DNA of 53,341 bases, from assembly GCA_017303635.1 (NCBI GenBank), contig JAFLCG010000026.1, positions 1 to 53,341 on the forward strand, read 5' to 3'. Positions within the stretch are counted from its first letter, which is position 1, and the number at the start of each line of letters is the position of its first letter. This DNA comes from Anaerolineae bacterium (lineage in GTDB: Bacteria; Chloroflexota; Anaerolineae; Aggregatilineales; Phototrophicaceae). The notes below the pieces were generated by a model that saw only the letters and a list, made by a program, of their open reading frames with translations, was not told where the DNA came from and did not search any database. This document shows positions 25,122 to 33,702 of this stretch, one piece after another. Position numbers and translations under genes: made by a program.

Positions 25122-25159
25122 ATTATTACCTGTTTTGCAGGTGAAAAACAGGTAATAAT
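25122..25159. repeat. Perfect 15-bp inverted repeat after proS
   Basis: The arms lie at 25122-25136 and 25145-25159, separated by eight bases (GCAGGTGA). There is no T-tract after either arm, so it is not a classical terminator on the plus strand. It may be a transcript-stabilising hairpin, or a protein binding site for the gene downstream. Confidence 0.85.
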
Positions 25160-25300
25160 GACGTAATATTACAATCTGAATAAATTCGCTTTCGACAGGC
25201 AAATTCGCTACGGCTGGGGGCCAAACGGTGGGCAGCGCACCTTGAAGCATTCCCCCGAATGCGGTACTTTTGCTGGCTGCACACTGAGGGATGAGTTTTG

Positions 25301-27712
25301 ATGAATACCCTGCAAAGCCGTTTAGATGATCTGCGCCGCCAACTCCGTGCCCTGGGCGACGAACCGGACCCGGATGCCCTGAGCGACCTGGAGAAGGCCG
25401 CCCGCGCGCTGCTGAGCGACGCTAAAAATACCCCCTATGAGCCAGCGGCTCAGGCGCTGTTTGCCGAGATGGCACGCAGCGGGAATGCGACTTCACCGGC
25501 TGCCGCGACTATCCGCGGGCTGGTGCGCCGGGCGCGGATTCGGCTGGAAATTGCCGGGGACGACGACGATATTGACGAAGCGATTGACATTCTGGCGGAA
25601 GGGCTGGCGCTCAATCCACGTGACCCAGATGTCATTCAACTACTGACCGAATCTGCTGGCCGCAGCCCGCACGCCGGGCAGCGGGTGACCGACCTGTTCA
25701 ACCGTTACGGGGTGCAGAAACCCAACGCGAAGGTTACCCCACCGCCGACGCCGGCTGTGCCTTCCCGCCCGATCACGACCAAAATTCCTCCGCTGGACTC
25801 GGCTGGTACATACCCGACCTCTGCTGGGTATCCGCCGCCGGAAGCGCAACCGGGCCTGACCGATACGCAAAGCCGCCGCGCGGGCCGCGGCCCGATGTAT
25901 CAGTCACCGGATATTGATGATTTACAGGCAGAACTCACGCAGGCGTATTATGCCGGTGAGTATCAACAGACCATCGACTTCGCCAACCGCATCCTGACCC
26001 AACAACCGGGTAACCCGACCGCGCTGGATTATCGTCAAAAGGCTGAAGACAATCTGATCCGCGGTGTGGTGCCGGATCACCGCATTCCGTTTGACGCGCG
26101 CGTCTCCTACAACCGGGCGAATTCACTGGTGCGTGCCGGTAACTATGAAGAGGCCGAACGACTCTACCGGGAGGCTCGTGATCTGGCGGAGCGTTCCGGC
26201 ATCCTGAGTTGGAAGGACGCCGAGCAGGCTCTGCTGGATATTCAGGATCTGGCGCTGGCTCGCGAGCTGATGGCGGATGGCGACCGGCTGCTCAAGGCGG
26301 ATAACTGGGCGGAGGCGCTCCGCAAATATGAGGGCGCGCTGCGGGTTGTACCCAATGATCCAGTCGCAGAGGAACGCATCGAGCTGGTGCGGCGTATCCA
26401 GCAGGACACCGATCAATTGTCGGTGCAGATGAGTATGTTGAGCGGACCGCTTTCGGAGCAGGTCGCGCAATTGCAGAACGTCCTGAATTTATTGATGCGC
26501 GTGCGCCAACTGCTGCCGGACAGCCAGCGCCTGGGGCAGCTCAATCAGAATGCTCAGAACCGCCTGACCGGCATCAAGACCCAGTTGAACGATCAGGCGC
26601 AGTCAGCACTGAACCGGGCAGGGAATTCCAATCGGTTGGATGAACGTCTGTCCCTTTCCAATGAAGCTCTGCAACTGATCGAACTAGGGGTCAAGCTGGA
26701 CCCGGCGGACAGCGCACAGGCCGATTTGCTGATTAATACCCGCGCTTCGGTCAGCGACATGCAGCGCGCCCGGCAAGTGATCGAACGCGCATCGGCATTG
26801 GTGGCGCAGAACTTTGATAATGAACTGGCGCAGGCCCGGACGATGCTGGCCGGCCTGCGGGAATACGCGCAGGATGAACGCTACCGGAATGTCGTCAGCG
26901 ACCTGCTGGGGCGCTATCTGGAGCGGGCCGAGTTCGCGGTAGAAGAAGGCAAGGCGGCGGAAGCGACCGGTTGGCTGGAGACGCTCCGCGAAGAACCGTT
27001 CCGGGTGCTGGGCCGTCGTACTGAAGTACAGCGACTGGAAAGTGCCATCCGCAGCCTGAAGCAGCGCCGCACCATTACCCTGACCGGGATTGTGGCCGGG
27101 ATTGCCACCCTGGGCTTGGTCACGCTGGTCGCTACGCAAGGGGTCTGGTCGCCGATTCTGTTCCCACCGCCGACGGCGACGGCGACGGCGACCTTTACAC
27201 CCAGCGTGACGCCGCTGCCTTCGGATACACCCACGCCCTCGAACACACCGACGCCAACCAGCACGTATACACCGACGGCTACTGCGTCCGTGACGTGGAC
27301 ACCTTCGCCGACGATCACGCCATCCTTCACGGTGACACCTTCGTGGACGCCCTCGGCTACGCTGACACCGACGCATACCCTGACGCCAACACCAACGTTT
27401 ACGCCCAGCCTGACCACGACACCGACCAATACTTCAGTGCCATCGCCGACGCCGACTGAACTCTGCCGAGTGACGCGGTTGGATCAGACTTCGGCACGGG
27501 TGCGTTCCGGCCCCTCGACCGCCAACCCACAGGTGGCTGACTTCCCGCAAGGGACGGTTGGCTCGGTCCTGGAAGTGCGGGCCAGCCTGGATGACAGCAC
27601 GGTATGGTATCTGATCGTGGCAGACATCGGCGGGCCGAGCGGCGCACAAATTCGCGGATGGGTGCGTTCGGATGCGGTCGTCCAGGTGACGAGCTGCCCA
27701 ACGACCGACTAG
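25301..27712 (+). CDS. TPR protein with single membrane helix, Thr/Pro-rich linker and extracellular SH3-like domain
   Basis: An 803-residue protein. The N-terminal 580 residues are helical and TPR-like (for example INYAGEY-type repeats around ELTQAYYAGEYQQTIDFANRI and YNRANSLVRAGNYEEAERLY). A single membrane helix follows at about 590-612, then about 95 residues of TPT/TPS repeats. The last 75 residues form a bacterial SH3 domain (SARVRSGPSTANPQVADFPQG, then RGWVRSDAVVQV). The cytoplasmic helical scaffold is thus linked across the membrane to a surface domain. ATG 25301 follows GAGGGATGAG. This architecture is common in Anaerolineae. Partner and role are unknown. Confidence 0.85.
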   Translation: MNTLQSRLDDLRRQLRALGDEPDPDALSDLEKAARALLSDAKNTPYEPAAQALFAEMARSGNATSPAAATIRGLVRRARIRLEIAGDDDDIDEAIDILAEGLALNPRDPDVIQLLTESAGRSPHAGQRVTDLFNRYGVQKPNAKVTPPPTPAVPSRPITTKIPPLDSAGTYPTSAGYPPPEAQPGLTDTQSRRAGRGPMYQSPDIDDLQAELTQAYYAGEYQQTIDFANRILTQQPGNPTALDYRQKAEDNLIRGVVPDHRIPFDARVSYNRANSLVRAGNYEEAERLYREARDLAERSGILSWKDAEQALLDIQDLALARELMADGDRLLKADNWAEALRKYEGALRVVPNDPVAEERIELVRRIQQDTDQLSVQMSMLSGPLSEQVAQLQNVLNLLMRVRQLLPDSQRLGQLNQNAQNRLTGIKTQLNDQAQSALNRAGNSNRLDERLSLSNEALQLIELGVKLDPADSAQADLLINTRASVSDMQRARQVIERASALVAQNFDNELAQARTMLAGLREYAQDERYRNVVSDLLGRYLERAEFAVEEGKAAEATGWLETLREEPFRVLGRRTEVQRLESAIRSLKQRRTITLTGIVAGIATLGLVTLVATQGVWSPILFPPPTATATATFTPSVTPLPSDTPTPSNTPTPTSTYTPTATASVTWTPSPTITPSFTVTPSWTPSATLTPTHTLTPTPTFTPSLTTTPTNTSVPSPTPTELCRVTRLDQTSARVRSGPSTANPQVADFPQGTVGSVLEVRASLDDSTVWYLIVADIGGPSGAQIRGWVRSDAVVQVTSCPTTD
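27165..27465 (+). repeat. Thr/Pro-rich coding repeat (extracellular linker)
   Basis: The DNA is an irregular series of ACACCGACG/ACGCCGACC-type codons encoding TPT, TPS and TAT units. It is a flexible linker between the membrane helix and the SH3-like domain, and is likely to vary in length between strains. Confidence 0.8.
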
Positions 27713-27754
27713 CAGCCTGTTAAGAACTTTCTTTCTGTGCGGCCCTCATCCCCC

Positions 27755-27783
27755 GGCCCCTTCTCCCAACGGGAGAAGGGGAG
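27755..27783. repeat. REP-like hairpin (C-rich/G-rich palindrome)
   Basis: CCCCTTCTCCC (27757-27767) pairs perfectly with GGGAGAAGGGG (27771-27781) across AAC. The flanking C-rich sequence (CCTCATCCCCCGG) matches a type of interspersed palindrome common in many bacterial genomes. A shorter related hairpin lies at 41307-41325. Confidence 0.75.
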
Positions 27784-27891
27784 GCTGGTTCAACAATCGT
27801 TCAGCCACCGGGACGCCGGAGGTGGATTTAGGGCGATGGCATCAAAGTGCATAACAGCCTCTAGCAGCGGCAACACTTAATTTACAAATTT

Positions 27892-27930
27892 CTAAGGCGG
27901 TACTTACACTGCCGCCCTAGACTGTTTTTG
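27892..27930 (+). terminator. Rho-independent terminator before htrA
   Basis: CTAAGGCGG (27892-27900) pairs with CCGCCCTAG (27912-27920), one mismatch, with an 11-base loop. It is followed by ACTGTTTTTG. It ends transcription from the TPR/SH3 gene. Confidence 0.75.
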
Positions 27931-27985
27931 CTTAGCTCAATCGTCCTGGTTCGTTAGTCAATTGCGTCACCCTTGAGGGAGTACC

Positions 27986-29134
27986 ATGATTCACTCGACA
28001 CTCCGCAAACTGGCGCTGCTGGGTGCAGCGCTCATGCTCATTGCTTTTGGTTTTGTCCTCGGCACGACCGTGCTCAATAGTTCCGCTGCTCCAGCCGAAG
28101 CCCCTATCGTCCAGCAAGTCCAGCCAACCGCCGTCCCGCGGGAGCCGCTGACCGATGCTGAAAGCCTTGTCTCCGACATTTATAACCGGGTGAGCCCTTC
28201 GGTCGTCTCCATCAGCGTGGTGGGGCGGAATGCCAATGGCCTCTTTGGTGCGGGCGGCACCGGCTTTGTCATTGATACACAGGGGCATATCGTCACCAAT
28301 TATCACGTGGTCGAAGATGCGACCCAGATTGAGGTCAATTTTCTGGATGGCACCATTGTCAATGCGGAAGCCATCGGGTTAGACCCGGACTCGGATCTGG
28401 CCGTCTTGCAGGTCGATATTCCGGCTGACAGGCTAGTACCGGTGCCGCTGGGCGATTCCGATGCGCTGTTCATTGGTGAGACTGTGCTGGCGATTGGCAG
28501 TCCCTTCGGTCAGCGCTGGACGCTAACGACTGGTATCGTCAGTGCCCTCAACCGTACGATTCGCGGCATCAGCAACTACTCGGTCGGTTCGGTCATCCAG
28601 ACCGATGCGGCGATCAACCCCGGCAACAGCGGCGGCCCGCTGGTCAACCTGAATGGGGAAGTCATCGGCGTCAACTCGCAGATTCGTTCGGAGACGGGCG
28701 GCAATACCGGCGTTGGCTTTGCCATCCCCAGCAATCTGGTCAAGCGCGTGGTGGCGGATCTGATCGCGGAAGGCGAAGTGTCCTATAGCTTCCTGGGCAT
28801 CCGGGCGGATACTGAAATGTCGCTGGACATCATTGAGGAACTGAACCTGCCGAACAATACCCGCGGCGTGGTGGTGACGGATGTGGAAGCAGGTGGCCCG
28901 GCAGCACTGGGCGGCCTGCAATCAGCCCGTGGGCAGCGCCTGCAGAACGGCGGCTTTGACTTGATTAGCGCTGACATCATCACGGCTATTGACGGCCGCC
29001 CCGTGACGACCTTCAGCGATCTCATCAGTTACCTGGCGATCAATACTCGACCCGGTCAGACGATCAATCTATCGGTGCTGCGGGACGGCCAGACGGTTAA
29101 CCTGACGCTGACGCTCCAGGCGCGGCCTAACTAA
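27986..29134 (+). CDS. htrA: HtrA/DegP-type trypsin-like serine protease with PDZ domain
   Basis: A 382-residue envelope protease. Residues 8-28 form a signal anchor, followed by a Pro/Ala-rich spacer. The protease domain (about 60-255) has the triad His107 (TNYHVV), Asp137 (DSDLAVL) and Ser215 (NPGNSGGP). One PDZ domain follows (about 265-380, SYSFLGIRADTEM, then GVVVTDVEAGGPAALGG, then IITAIDGRPV). It should degrade or refold misfolded proteins outside the membrane. It has its own unit, bounded by terminators on both sides. Confidence 0.96.
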   Translation: MIHSTLRKLALLGAALMLIAFGFVLGTTVLNSSAAPAEAPIVQQVQPTAVPREPLTDAESLVSDIYNRVSPSVVSISVVGRNANGLFGAGGTGFVIDTQGHIVTNYHVVEDATQIEVNFLDGTIVNAEAIGLDPDSDLAVLQVDIPADRLVPVPLGDSDALFIGETVLAIGSPFGQRWTLTTGIVSALNRTIRGISNYSVGSVIQTDAAINPGNSGGPLVNLNGEVIGVNSQIRSETGGNTGVGFAIPSNLVKRVVADLIAEGEVSYSFLGIRADTEMSLDIIEELNLPNNTRGVVVTDVEAGGPAALGGLQSARGQRLQNGGFDLISADIITAIDGRPVTTFSDLISYLAINTRPGQTINLSVLRDGQTVNLTLTLQARPN

Positions 29135-29146
29135 CCTGATCTACGT

Positions 29147-29167
29147 GGGCGGCCCAATCGGTCGCCC
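29147..29167 (+). terminator. First hairpin downstream of htrA
   Basis: GGGCGGCC (29147-29154) pairs with GGTCGCCC (29160-29167), one G-U pair, loop CAATC. No T-tract follows directly. It stands just before a longer terminator and probably assists it. Confidence 0.5.
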
Positions 29168-29175
29168 TGACTTGC

Positions 29176-29235
29176 AACGCCCTGGCCGATGGTGCATAGC
29201 CATAGGTCAGGGCGTTGTGCTTTTCCCGGGTTTTT
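29176..29235 (+). terminator. Rho-independent terminator of htrA
   Basis: A 12-base-pair stem (29176-29187 with 29205-29216, one G-U pair). The 17-base loop itself holds a four-base pairing (ATGG with CCAT). TTTTCCCGGGTTTTT follows. Confidence 0.85.
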
Positions 29236-29247
29236 ACGCCTCGCTAT

Positions 29248-29255
29248 GGTATGAT
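29248..29255 (+). promoter_or_regulatory. Possible extended -10 promoter of the HTH-dprA unit
   Basis: TGGTATGAT fits an extended -10 (TGnTATnAT-like), with the hexamer at 29250-29255, about 40 bases before the ATG at 29294. There is no strong -35. Confidence 0.4.
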
Positions 29256-29293
29256 GTACAGGATGCTCGCATCATGCTTAAGAGGCCATCCGT

Positions 29294-29911
29294 ATGACCG
29301 AATCTGAGTGGATTAGCCTGCGTCACGCTGCCGAACTGCTGGGTGTTCATCCTGCCACTGTCCGCAAATGGGCGGATGACGGGGAACTGCCCTTCCGCCG
29401 GACTCCCGGTAAACACCGTCGCTTTCGTCGGCAGGATATTCTGCGCCATGCTGAAACGCGGGGGGAACTGCAACCACTGGAGGTGCAGGTCATCATCCAG
29501 AACGCACTGGGGCAGACCCGGATGGGGGTTGGGGCGGGCAGCCTGCAGAATCAACACTGGTACGGGGCATTGACCGACAGTACCCGTCAGCAACTGCGGC
29601 AGGAAGGTATGAAGACGCTGGATGGTATCCGCACTTACCTGGCTGCCGGCGCACCGGATGCGCTGCTGGGGGAGGCTATCACCCTGGGCAAGAACTATGC
29701 TCAATTACTGAGCAATGAGGATGTGCTGTTGGCGGATGCGGTGCGCGGTTTCTTCTACTTCAGCGACTTTGTGATTAACTCGATCGTCACCTGGTCGGAG
29801 ATCACTCCCCAGCACAATACCTCGGTGGAATGGGGGCAACTGCTGCGGCAGGTGAATGCCTTCATCAATACCATCCTCCTCTCCATCATCGAATACTATG
29901 AGTCGGAATAA
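29294..29911 (+). CDS. Excisionase/MerR-type HTH protein with helical C-terminal domain
   Basis: A 205-residue protein. Residues 6-52 form an excisionase-type winged HTH (LRHAAELLGVHPATVRKWADDG, then RRTPGKHRRFRRQDIL). The C-terminal domain (about 85-205) is helical. It resembles the N-terminal globin-like domain of RsbR/RsbRD stress regulators (EAITLGKNYAQLLSNEDVLLADAVRGFFYFSDF), although that link is tentative. It is probably a DNA-binding sensor. dprA begins three bases after the stop codon, so the pair is co-transcribed. Confidence 0.78.
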   Translation: MTESEWISLRHAAELLGVHPATVRKWADDGELPFRRTPGKHRRFRRQDILRHAETRGELQPLEVQVIIQNALGQTRMGVGAGSLQNQHWYGALTDSTRQQLRQEGMKTLDGIRTYLAAGAPDALLGEAITLGKNYAQLLSNEDVLLADAVRGFFYFSDFVINSIVTWSEITPQHNTSVEWGQLLRQVNAFINTILLSIIEYYESE

Positions 29912-29914
29912 AGC

Positions 29915-30748
29915 GTGGATGTAGCCTGGATCGCCCTGAGTCTGGTCGAGCGGATTGGTGGCAAGACCTTCAGGGCCCTGCTTGACCACTTTGGCGATCC
30001 CGCACGCGTATTGACTGCGGACGACCGTTCGCTGCGGCGGGTGCCGGGGATCGGCCCGACGATGAGCGCGCGCATTCAGGCGGTGGATGTGCAGGCTGTA
30101 GCGCAGTTGTTGCCGCGCTGGCAGCAAGCGGGGGTTCAGATCGCCACCTCGAATGAGGCAGTCTATCCCGCACGCCTGCGGGAGATTGAGGATGCGCCGC
30201 CAACGATCTTCTACCGAGGGGATTCCCTGAATCTGCCGGAAAAGACTGCCGCGATCATCGGCACGCGGACGCCATCCAGGGAGGCCACCACCAGGGCGAC
30301 CGAAATCGCCATGCAGCTCTCGGAAAGCGGCTATACCATCGTCAGTGGTCTGGCGCGGGGCATTGATTATCTGGCCCATCAGGGGGCTATGGCGGTGCCT
30401 TCAGGTCGTACCTTTGCCGTGCTGGGCAGCGGGGTGCTGAATATCTACCCACCCGAGTCGGAACGGTTTGCGGCGGGCATCGGCAAACGCGGTTGCCTGC
30501 TGAGTGAGTTCCATCCGCAGGCGGGGCCGTCTCCATCCAATCTGGTGGCGCGTAACCGCATCATCACAGGACTAAGTGATGTGGTCATCGTGGTCGAAAC
30601 CAGCGTCGACGGCGGTGCTATGCACGCGGCTCGTTTCGCTCGCGCCCAGGGGAAGCCGATCTACACCTACGCCAGCGCGGCGACGGGTAATGCGGCTCTG
30701 CTGGCGGATGGTGCGCTGCCGCTGCCGGAAAATCTGTCGCAACTGTAG
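29915..30748 (+). CDS. dprA: DNA-processing protein DprA
   Basis: A 277-residue DprA (Smf), which loads RecA on incoming single-stranded DNA during transformation. An N-terminal helix-hairpin-helix (RRVPGIGPTMSARI, about 38-55) precedes the Rossmann-like domain. That domain carries AIIGTRTPS, SGLARGIDYLAHQGAM, FAVLGSGVLNIYPPE and SEFHPQ..PSNLVARNRIITGLS. The C-terminal winged helix present in many DprA proteins is missing, which explains the length below the usual 300-380. The start is GTG 29915, three bases after the HTH gene. Together with comEA it suggests natural competence. Confidence 0.94.
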   Translation: MDVAWIALSLVERIGGKTFRALLDHFGDPARVLTADDRSLRRVPGIGPTMSARIQAVDVQAVAQLLPRWQQAGVQIATSNEAVYPARLREIEDAPPTIFYRGDSLNLPEKTAAIIGTRTPSREATTRATEIAMQLSESGYTIVSGLARGIDYLAHQGAMAVPSGRTFAVLGSGVLNIYPPESERFAAGIGKRGCLLSEFHPQAGPSPSNLVARNRIITGLSDVVIVVETSVDGGAMHAARFARAQGKPIYTYASAATGNAALLADGALPLPENLSQL

Positions 30749-30775
30749 CCTCTACACGCCTGCCAGCCCGCCGCG

Positions 30776-30781
30776 TATAAT
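30776..30781 (+). promoter_or_regulatory. -10 box of prfA
   Basis: TATAAT lies 39 bases upstream of the prfA ATG. No strong -35 is visible in the C-rich sequence before it. Confidence 0.4.
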
Positions 30782-30819
30782 GAGCAGCATTCCAACACCC
30801 ATTGCCGAATGAGGTCCCT

Positions 30820-31917
30820 ATGTTAGACAAATTGACAGGCATCGAGGATCGTTACCTCGAACTTGAACGCCTGATGAGCGATCCGGCCAATATGACCGAC
30901 TATAGCAAGATCGCGGAAATGTCCAAGGAGCGCTCGTCGCTGGAAGAAATTGTTGAGGTCTTCCGCGAATACCGCAAGCAGCTTCAGCACCTGGACGAAG
31001 CCAAAAAGGTGCTCTATGACGAGAGCGACCCGGATCTGCTGGCGATGGCTAAAGAGGAGATGGATACGCTGTCCGTCTCGACGACTGAGTTGGAAGCCAA
31101 ACTGACGCAACTGCTGGTTCCCAAAGACCCACGCGATGAAAAGAACGTCATCATGGAAATCCGCGCCGGGGCGGGCGGCGATGAAGCCGCGCTCTTTGCC
31201 GGTGACCTCTACCGCATGTACTACCGTTATGCGCTGGCCCGGAACTGGAAAGTGGATGTGACCGGGCAGAGCGAAATCGGCGTCGGCGGTTACAAGTACA
31301 TCACGTTCGATGTGAAGGGTAAAGGGGCTTTCAGCCGGCTGAAGTGGGAAAGCGGTGTCCACCGCGTCCAGCGTGTGCCGGCGACAGAAGCCCAGGGGCG
31401 CATCCACACCAGCACTGCCACTGTGGCCGTCCTGCCGGAGATGGATGCCATCGAAATCAATCTACGGGAAGACGATCTGCAGGAAGAATTTACGCTGTCC
31501 AGCGGTGCGGGCGGTCAGAATGTGCAGAAGAACTCCAGTGCTGTCCGTCTGGTGCACAAACCGACTGGCCTGGTGGTCGAAGTGCAGGATCAGCGCAGCC
31601 AGTTACAGAACCGCCAGCGCGCCCGGCAAATCCTGGCGGCGCGTTTGTATGATCTGGAGATGGAAAAACAGCGGACTGAACTGGAAGGTGAACGCCGCAG
31701 TCAGATCGGCAGCGGCGACCGTTCCGAAAAGATCCGTACCTATAACTATCCGCAAAGCCGCGTGACGGATCACCGCATCAATTTCAGCAGCTATAACCTG
31801 CCAGCGGTGATGGACGGCGACATTGACTCGTTCATTGATGAGATGGCGACTCGTGACCAGGCCGAACGGCTTTCCGGCGCGGGCGACCTGGCCGGGGATG
31901 CCGGTGACGACGACTAA
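30820..31917 (+). CDS. prfA: Peptide chain release factor 1
   Basis: A 365-residue class I release factor that ends translation at UAA and UAG. The stop-codon recognition tripeptide Pro187-Ala-Thr189 (QRVPATEAQGRIHTS) is that of RF1 rather than the SPF of RF2. The GGQ motif (Gly231-Gly-Gln233, in SGAGGQNVQKNSSAVR) contacts the peptidyl-tRNA bond. ATG 30820 has GAGG five bases upstream; a TTG at 30802 is not needed. The usual methylase gene prmC is not adjacent. The next gene is convergent, with the two stop codons abutting. Confidence 0.97.
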   Translation: MLDKLTGIEDRYLELERLMSDPANMTDYSKIAEMSKERSSLEEIVEVFREYRKQLQHLDEAKKVLYDESDPDLLAMAKEEMDTLSVSTTELEAKLTQLLVPKDPRDEKNVIMEIRAGAGGDEAALFAGDLYRMYYRYALARNWKVDVTGQSEIGVGGYKYITFDVKGKGAFSRLKWESGVHRVQRVPATEAQGRIHTSTATVAVLPEMDAIEINLREDDLQEEFTLSSGAGGQNVQKNSSAVRLVHKPTGLVVEVQDQRSQLQNRQRARQILAARLYDLEMEKQRTELEGERRSQIGSGDRSEKIRTYNYPQSRVTDHRINFSSYNLPAVMDGDIDSFIDEMATRDQAERLSGAGDLAGDAGDDD

Positions 31918-32952
31918 TTACAGGCTACCACTGGTAATCAGTTGACGACCTGTATCGATGATGGAATCGCGCAGCGGGCGGGGTTCCCACTGCAACACCT
32001 GGCGCGTCAACTGCGTTGAGTAGTCGATGGTCTTGCCAAGTTGGGGCAGTTGTAAACGGACGGTGCCATCCACCAGTCCCATCAGCCGCATGGCAAAGTC
32101 CGGGATCGGGAAGAGCGGGATGCGGTAGCCCTGGCTGGCGAATTCGTCGTTGAGAATCTGCCCGATCTCTTTCATCCATAAAAACCCGGTATTGCAGATG
32201 AAACGCTTCCCGGCGGCAGCTGGAGTGTTCAGAGCAGCTACATGGGCGCTGGCGACATCGCGCACATCGACCAACGGGAATCCCAGGCGAGGGACACCTG
32301 GATAGGCTCGCTGGAGTTGCAAGCGCACGATATCGGCGGATGGACTGAAATGCCCATCCAACGAGGGGCCAATCACGTAAACCGGATTGATTGTGGACAG
32401 TTCTATCTCTGGATGCTGGCGCACAAAATCCCAGGCTGCGCGTTCTGCCAGCGTCTTGCTGCAGGCATAGGCTCCAATGGGCCCGGCTTCATTCGACCAG
32501 TCGGCTTCGGCGAAGGTGCGCTTTTCTGCCGGATAACCGGCGGAAATGGCTGCCACTGAAGATGTCAGCACAATCCGGTGGATACCAGCCGCCGCCGCGG
32601 CGCTCAAGACCCGTTGGGTGCCTTCGAGGGCGGGGCGAATGAGTTCCGCCGCGTCTTTCGGTTCGCTGCTCATGACGGGGGAGGCTGTGTGGAGCAAGTG
32701 GGTGCAGCCACGGGTGGCTTCCGCCCAACCCGTGTCTGCCTCAAGATCCGCGACTACCAACTCCAACCGATCGTCAGCGTCCACATGCTGTCGCAGCGCT
32801 TGGCGTAAGGCTGCCTCCCGCGCTGGATTGCGAAGAGTGCCACGCACACGATAGCCCTGCTGGAGCAATTGCAGCAGGCAGTGTTGGGCGATATAGCCTG
32901 TTGCGCCCGTGACGAGGACGGTTTCGGTAGGTGGCACGATGGTTAGAACCAA
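31918..32952 (-). CDS. Extended SDR / dihydroflavonol-4-reductase-like NAD(P)-dependent reductase
   Basis: A 344-residue extended short-chain dehydrogenase. The nucleotide-binding motif is LVTGATGYIAQHCL, the catalytic Ser region is VLTSSVAAI and the Tyr-x3-Lys is YACSK. Members reduce aldehydes or ketones such as dihydroflavonols and methylglyoxal; the substrate here is unknown. Its ATG at 32950-32952 overlaps the end of the upstream molybdoenzyme gene by ten bases, so the two are translationally coupled. Confidence 0.87.
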   Translation of the reverse strand: MVLTIVPPTETVLVTGATGYIAQHCLLQLLQQGYRVRGTLRNPAREAALRQALRQHVDADDRLELVVADLEADTGWAEATRGCTHLLHTASPVMSSEPKDAAELIRPALEGTQRVLSAAAAAGIHRIVLTSSVAAISAGYPAEKRTFAEADWSNEAGPIGAYACSKTLAERAAWDFVRQHPEIELSTINPVYVIGPSLDGHFSPSADIVRLQLQRAYPGVPRLGFPLVDVRDVASAHVAALNTPAAAGKRFICNTGFLWMKEIGQILNDEFASQGYRIPLFPIPDFAMRLMGLVDGTVRLQLPQLGKTIDYSTQLTRQVLQWEPRPLRDSIIDTGRQLITSGSL

Positions 32953-33560
32953 CCGCGCCGCTGGAAGCGCTCTTCCTTGAAGGGATCGCCATTGTTGTGG
33001 TAGCCCGCATTCTCCCAGAAGCCGGGCTTATCCACCGGGCTGAACTCCAGGCCACGCAGGAACTTGGCGCTCTTCCACAGGTAGAGCTTCGGCACCAGCG
33101 TGCGAACCGGCCAACCATGATCCGGCTCAATCGGTTTGCCGTCGTACTTGTAGGCCAGCAGTACATCATCATCCAGCATGGCTTCCAGCGGTGTATTGGT
33201 CGTGTAGCCATATTCACAGTGGGCGATGACAAATTTGGTTTCCGGCTTCAGGCCGAATAAGTTGACAAAATCCTTGAAGGGCACACCTTCCCAGACGGTG
33301 TCGAACTTGCTCCAACGGGTGACACAGTGGATGTCCGTCGTGATAGTTTTGGTTGGCAGCTTCTGGAATTCTTCCCAGTTCCAACGCATTTCTTTTTCAA
33401 CGGAGCCAAAGACACGCAGATCCCAGGTAGCCGGGTCAAAGGGCGGCGTCGGGCCGTAGGTCAGTACCGGGAATTTTTCGGTGAGGGATTGACCGGGGGG
33501 CAAGCGCCCTTCTTTTTTGACTTGTTGTTCATGTTCACGACGATTGAGGAAGCCCACCAT
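32943..33560 (-). CDS. Sulfite-oxidase-like molybdopterin oxidoreductase
   Basis: A 205-residue protein of the sulfite oxidase/MsrP fold. The Cys that binds molybdenum lies in DIHCVTRWSKFD, and the motifs HCEYGYTTNTP, DDDVLLAYKYDGKPI and HGWPVRTLVPKLY are typical. There is no twin-Arg signal, so this is the cytoplasmic short type rather than periplasmic MsrP. Substrate is unknown. I chose ATG 33560, with AAGGTGG just upstream; the longer version from 33641 has no support. The gene overlaps the SDR reductase downstream. Confidence 0.88.
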   Translation of the reverse strand: MVGFLNRREHEQQVKKEGRLPPGQSLTEKFPVLTYGPTPPFDPATWDLRVFGSVEKEMRWNWEEFQKLPTKTITTDIHCVTRWSKFDTVWEGVPFKDFVNLFGLKPETKFVIAHCEYGYTTNTPLEAMLDDDVLLAYKYDGKPIEPDHGWPVRTLVPKLYLWKSAKFLRGLEFSPVDKPGFWENAGYHNNGDPFKEERFQRRGWF

Positions 33561-33702
33561 ACACCACCTTGCTTGAGAGCGTTCTTTGCGAGCGCGCAAA
33601 TTATAACCTGAGGGTTGAAGGATAACAGCCTTTAGTCTCAAACAAACAATCGGCCATTACAGCCGATTGTCAAAGATCAGAACGGAAAGATAGAGAAGGA
33701 TT

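Noticed and set aside
26914..27429. Val/Gly-rich minus-strand frame opposite the TP linker
   Set aside because: It is the complement of ACN-CCN codons and has no ribosome binding site; the plus-strand gene explains the region.
27165..27465. Repeat that might look like a CRISPR array
   Set aside because: Units are short, irregular, in phase with codons and without unique spacers; it encodes a TP linker.
29135..29240. Possible tRNA or small RNA after htrA
   Set aside because: The pairing is two plain hairpins with a T-tract, so it is a terminator; no cloverleaf can be drawn.
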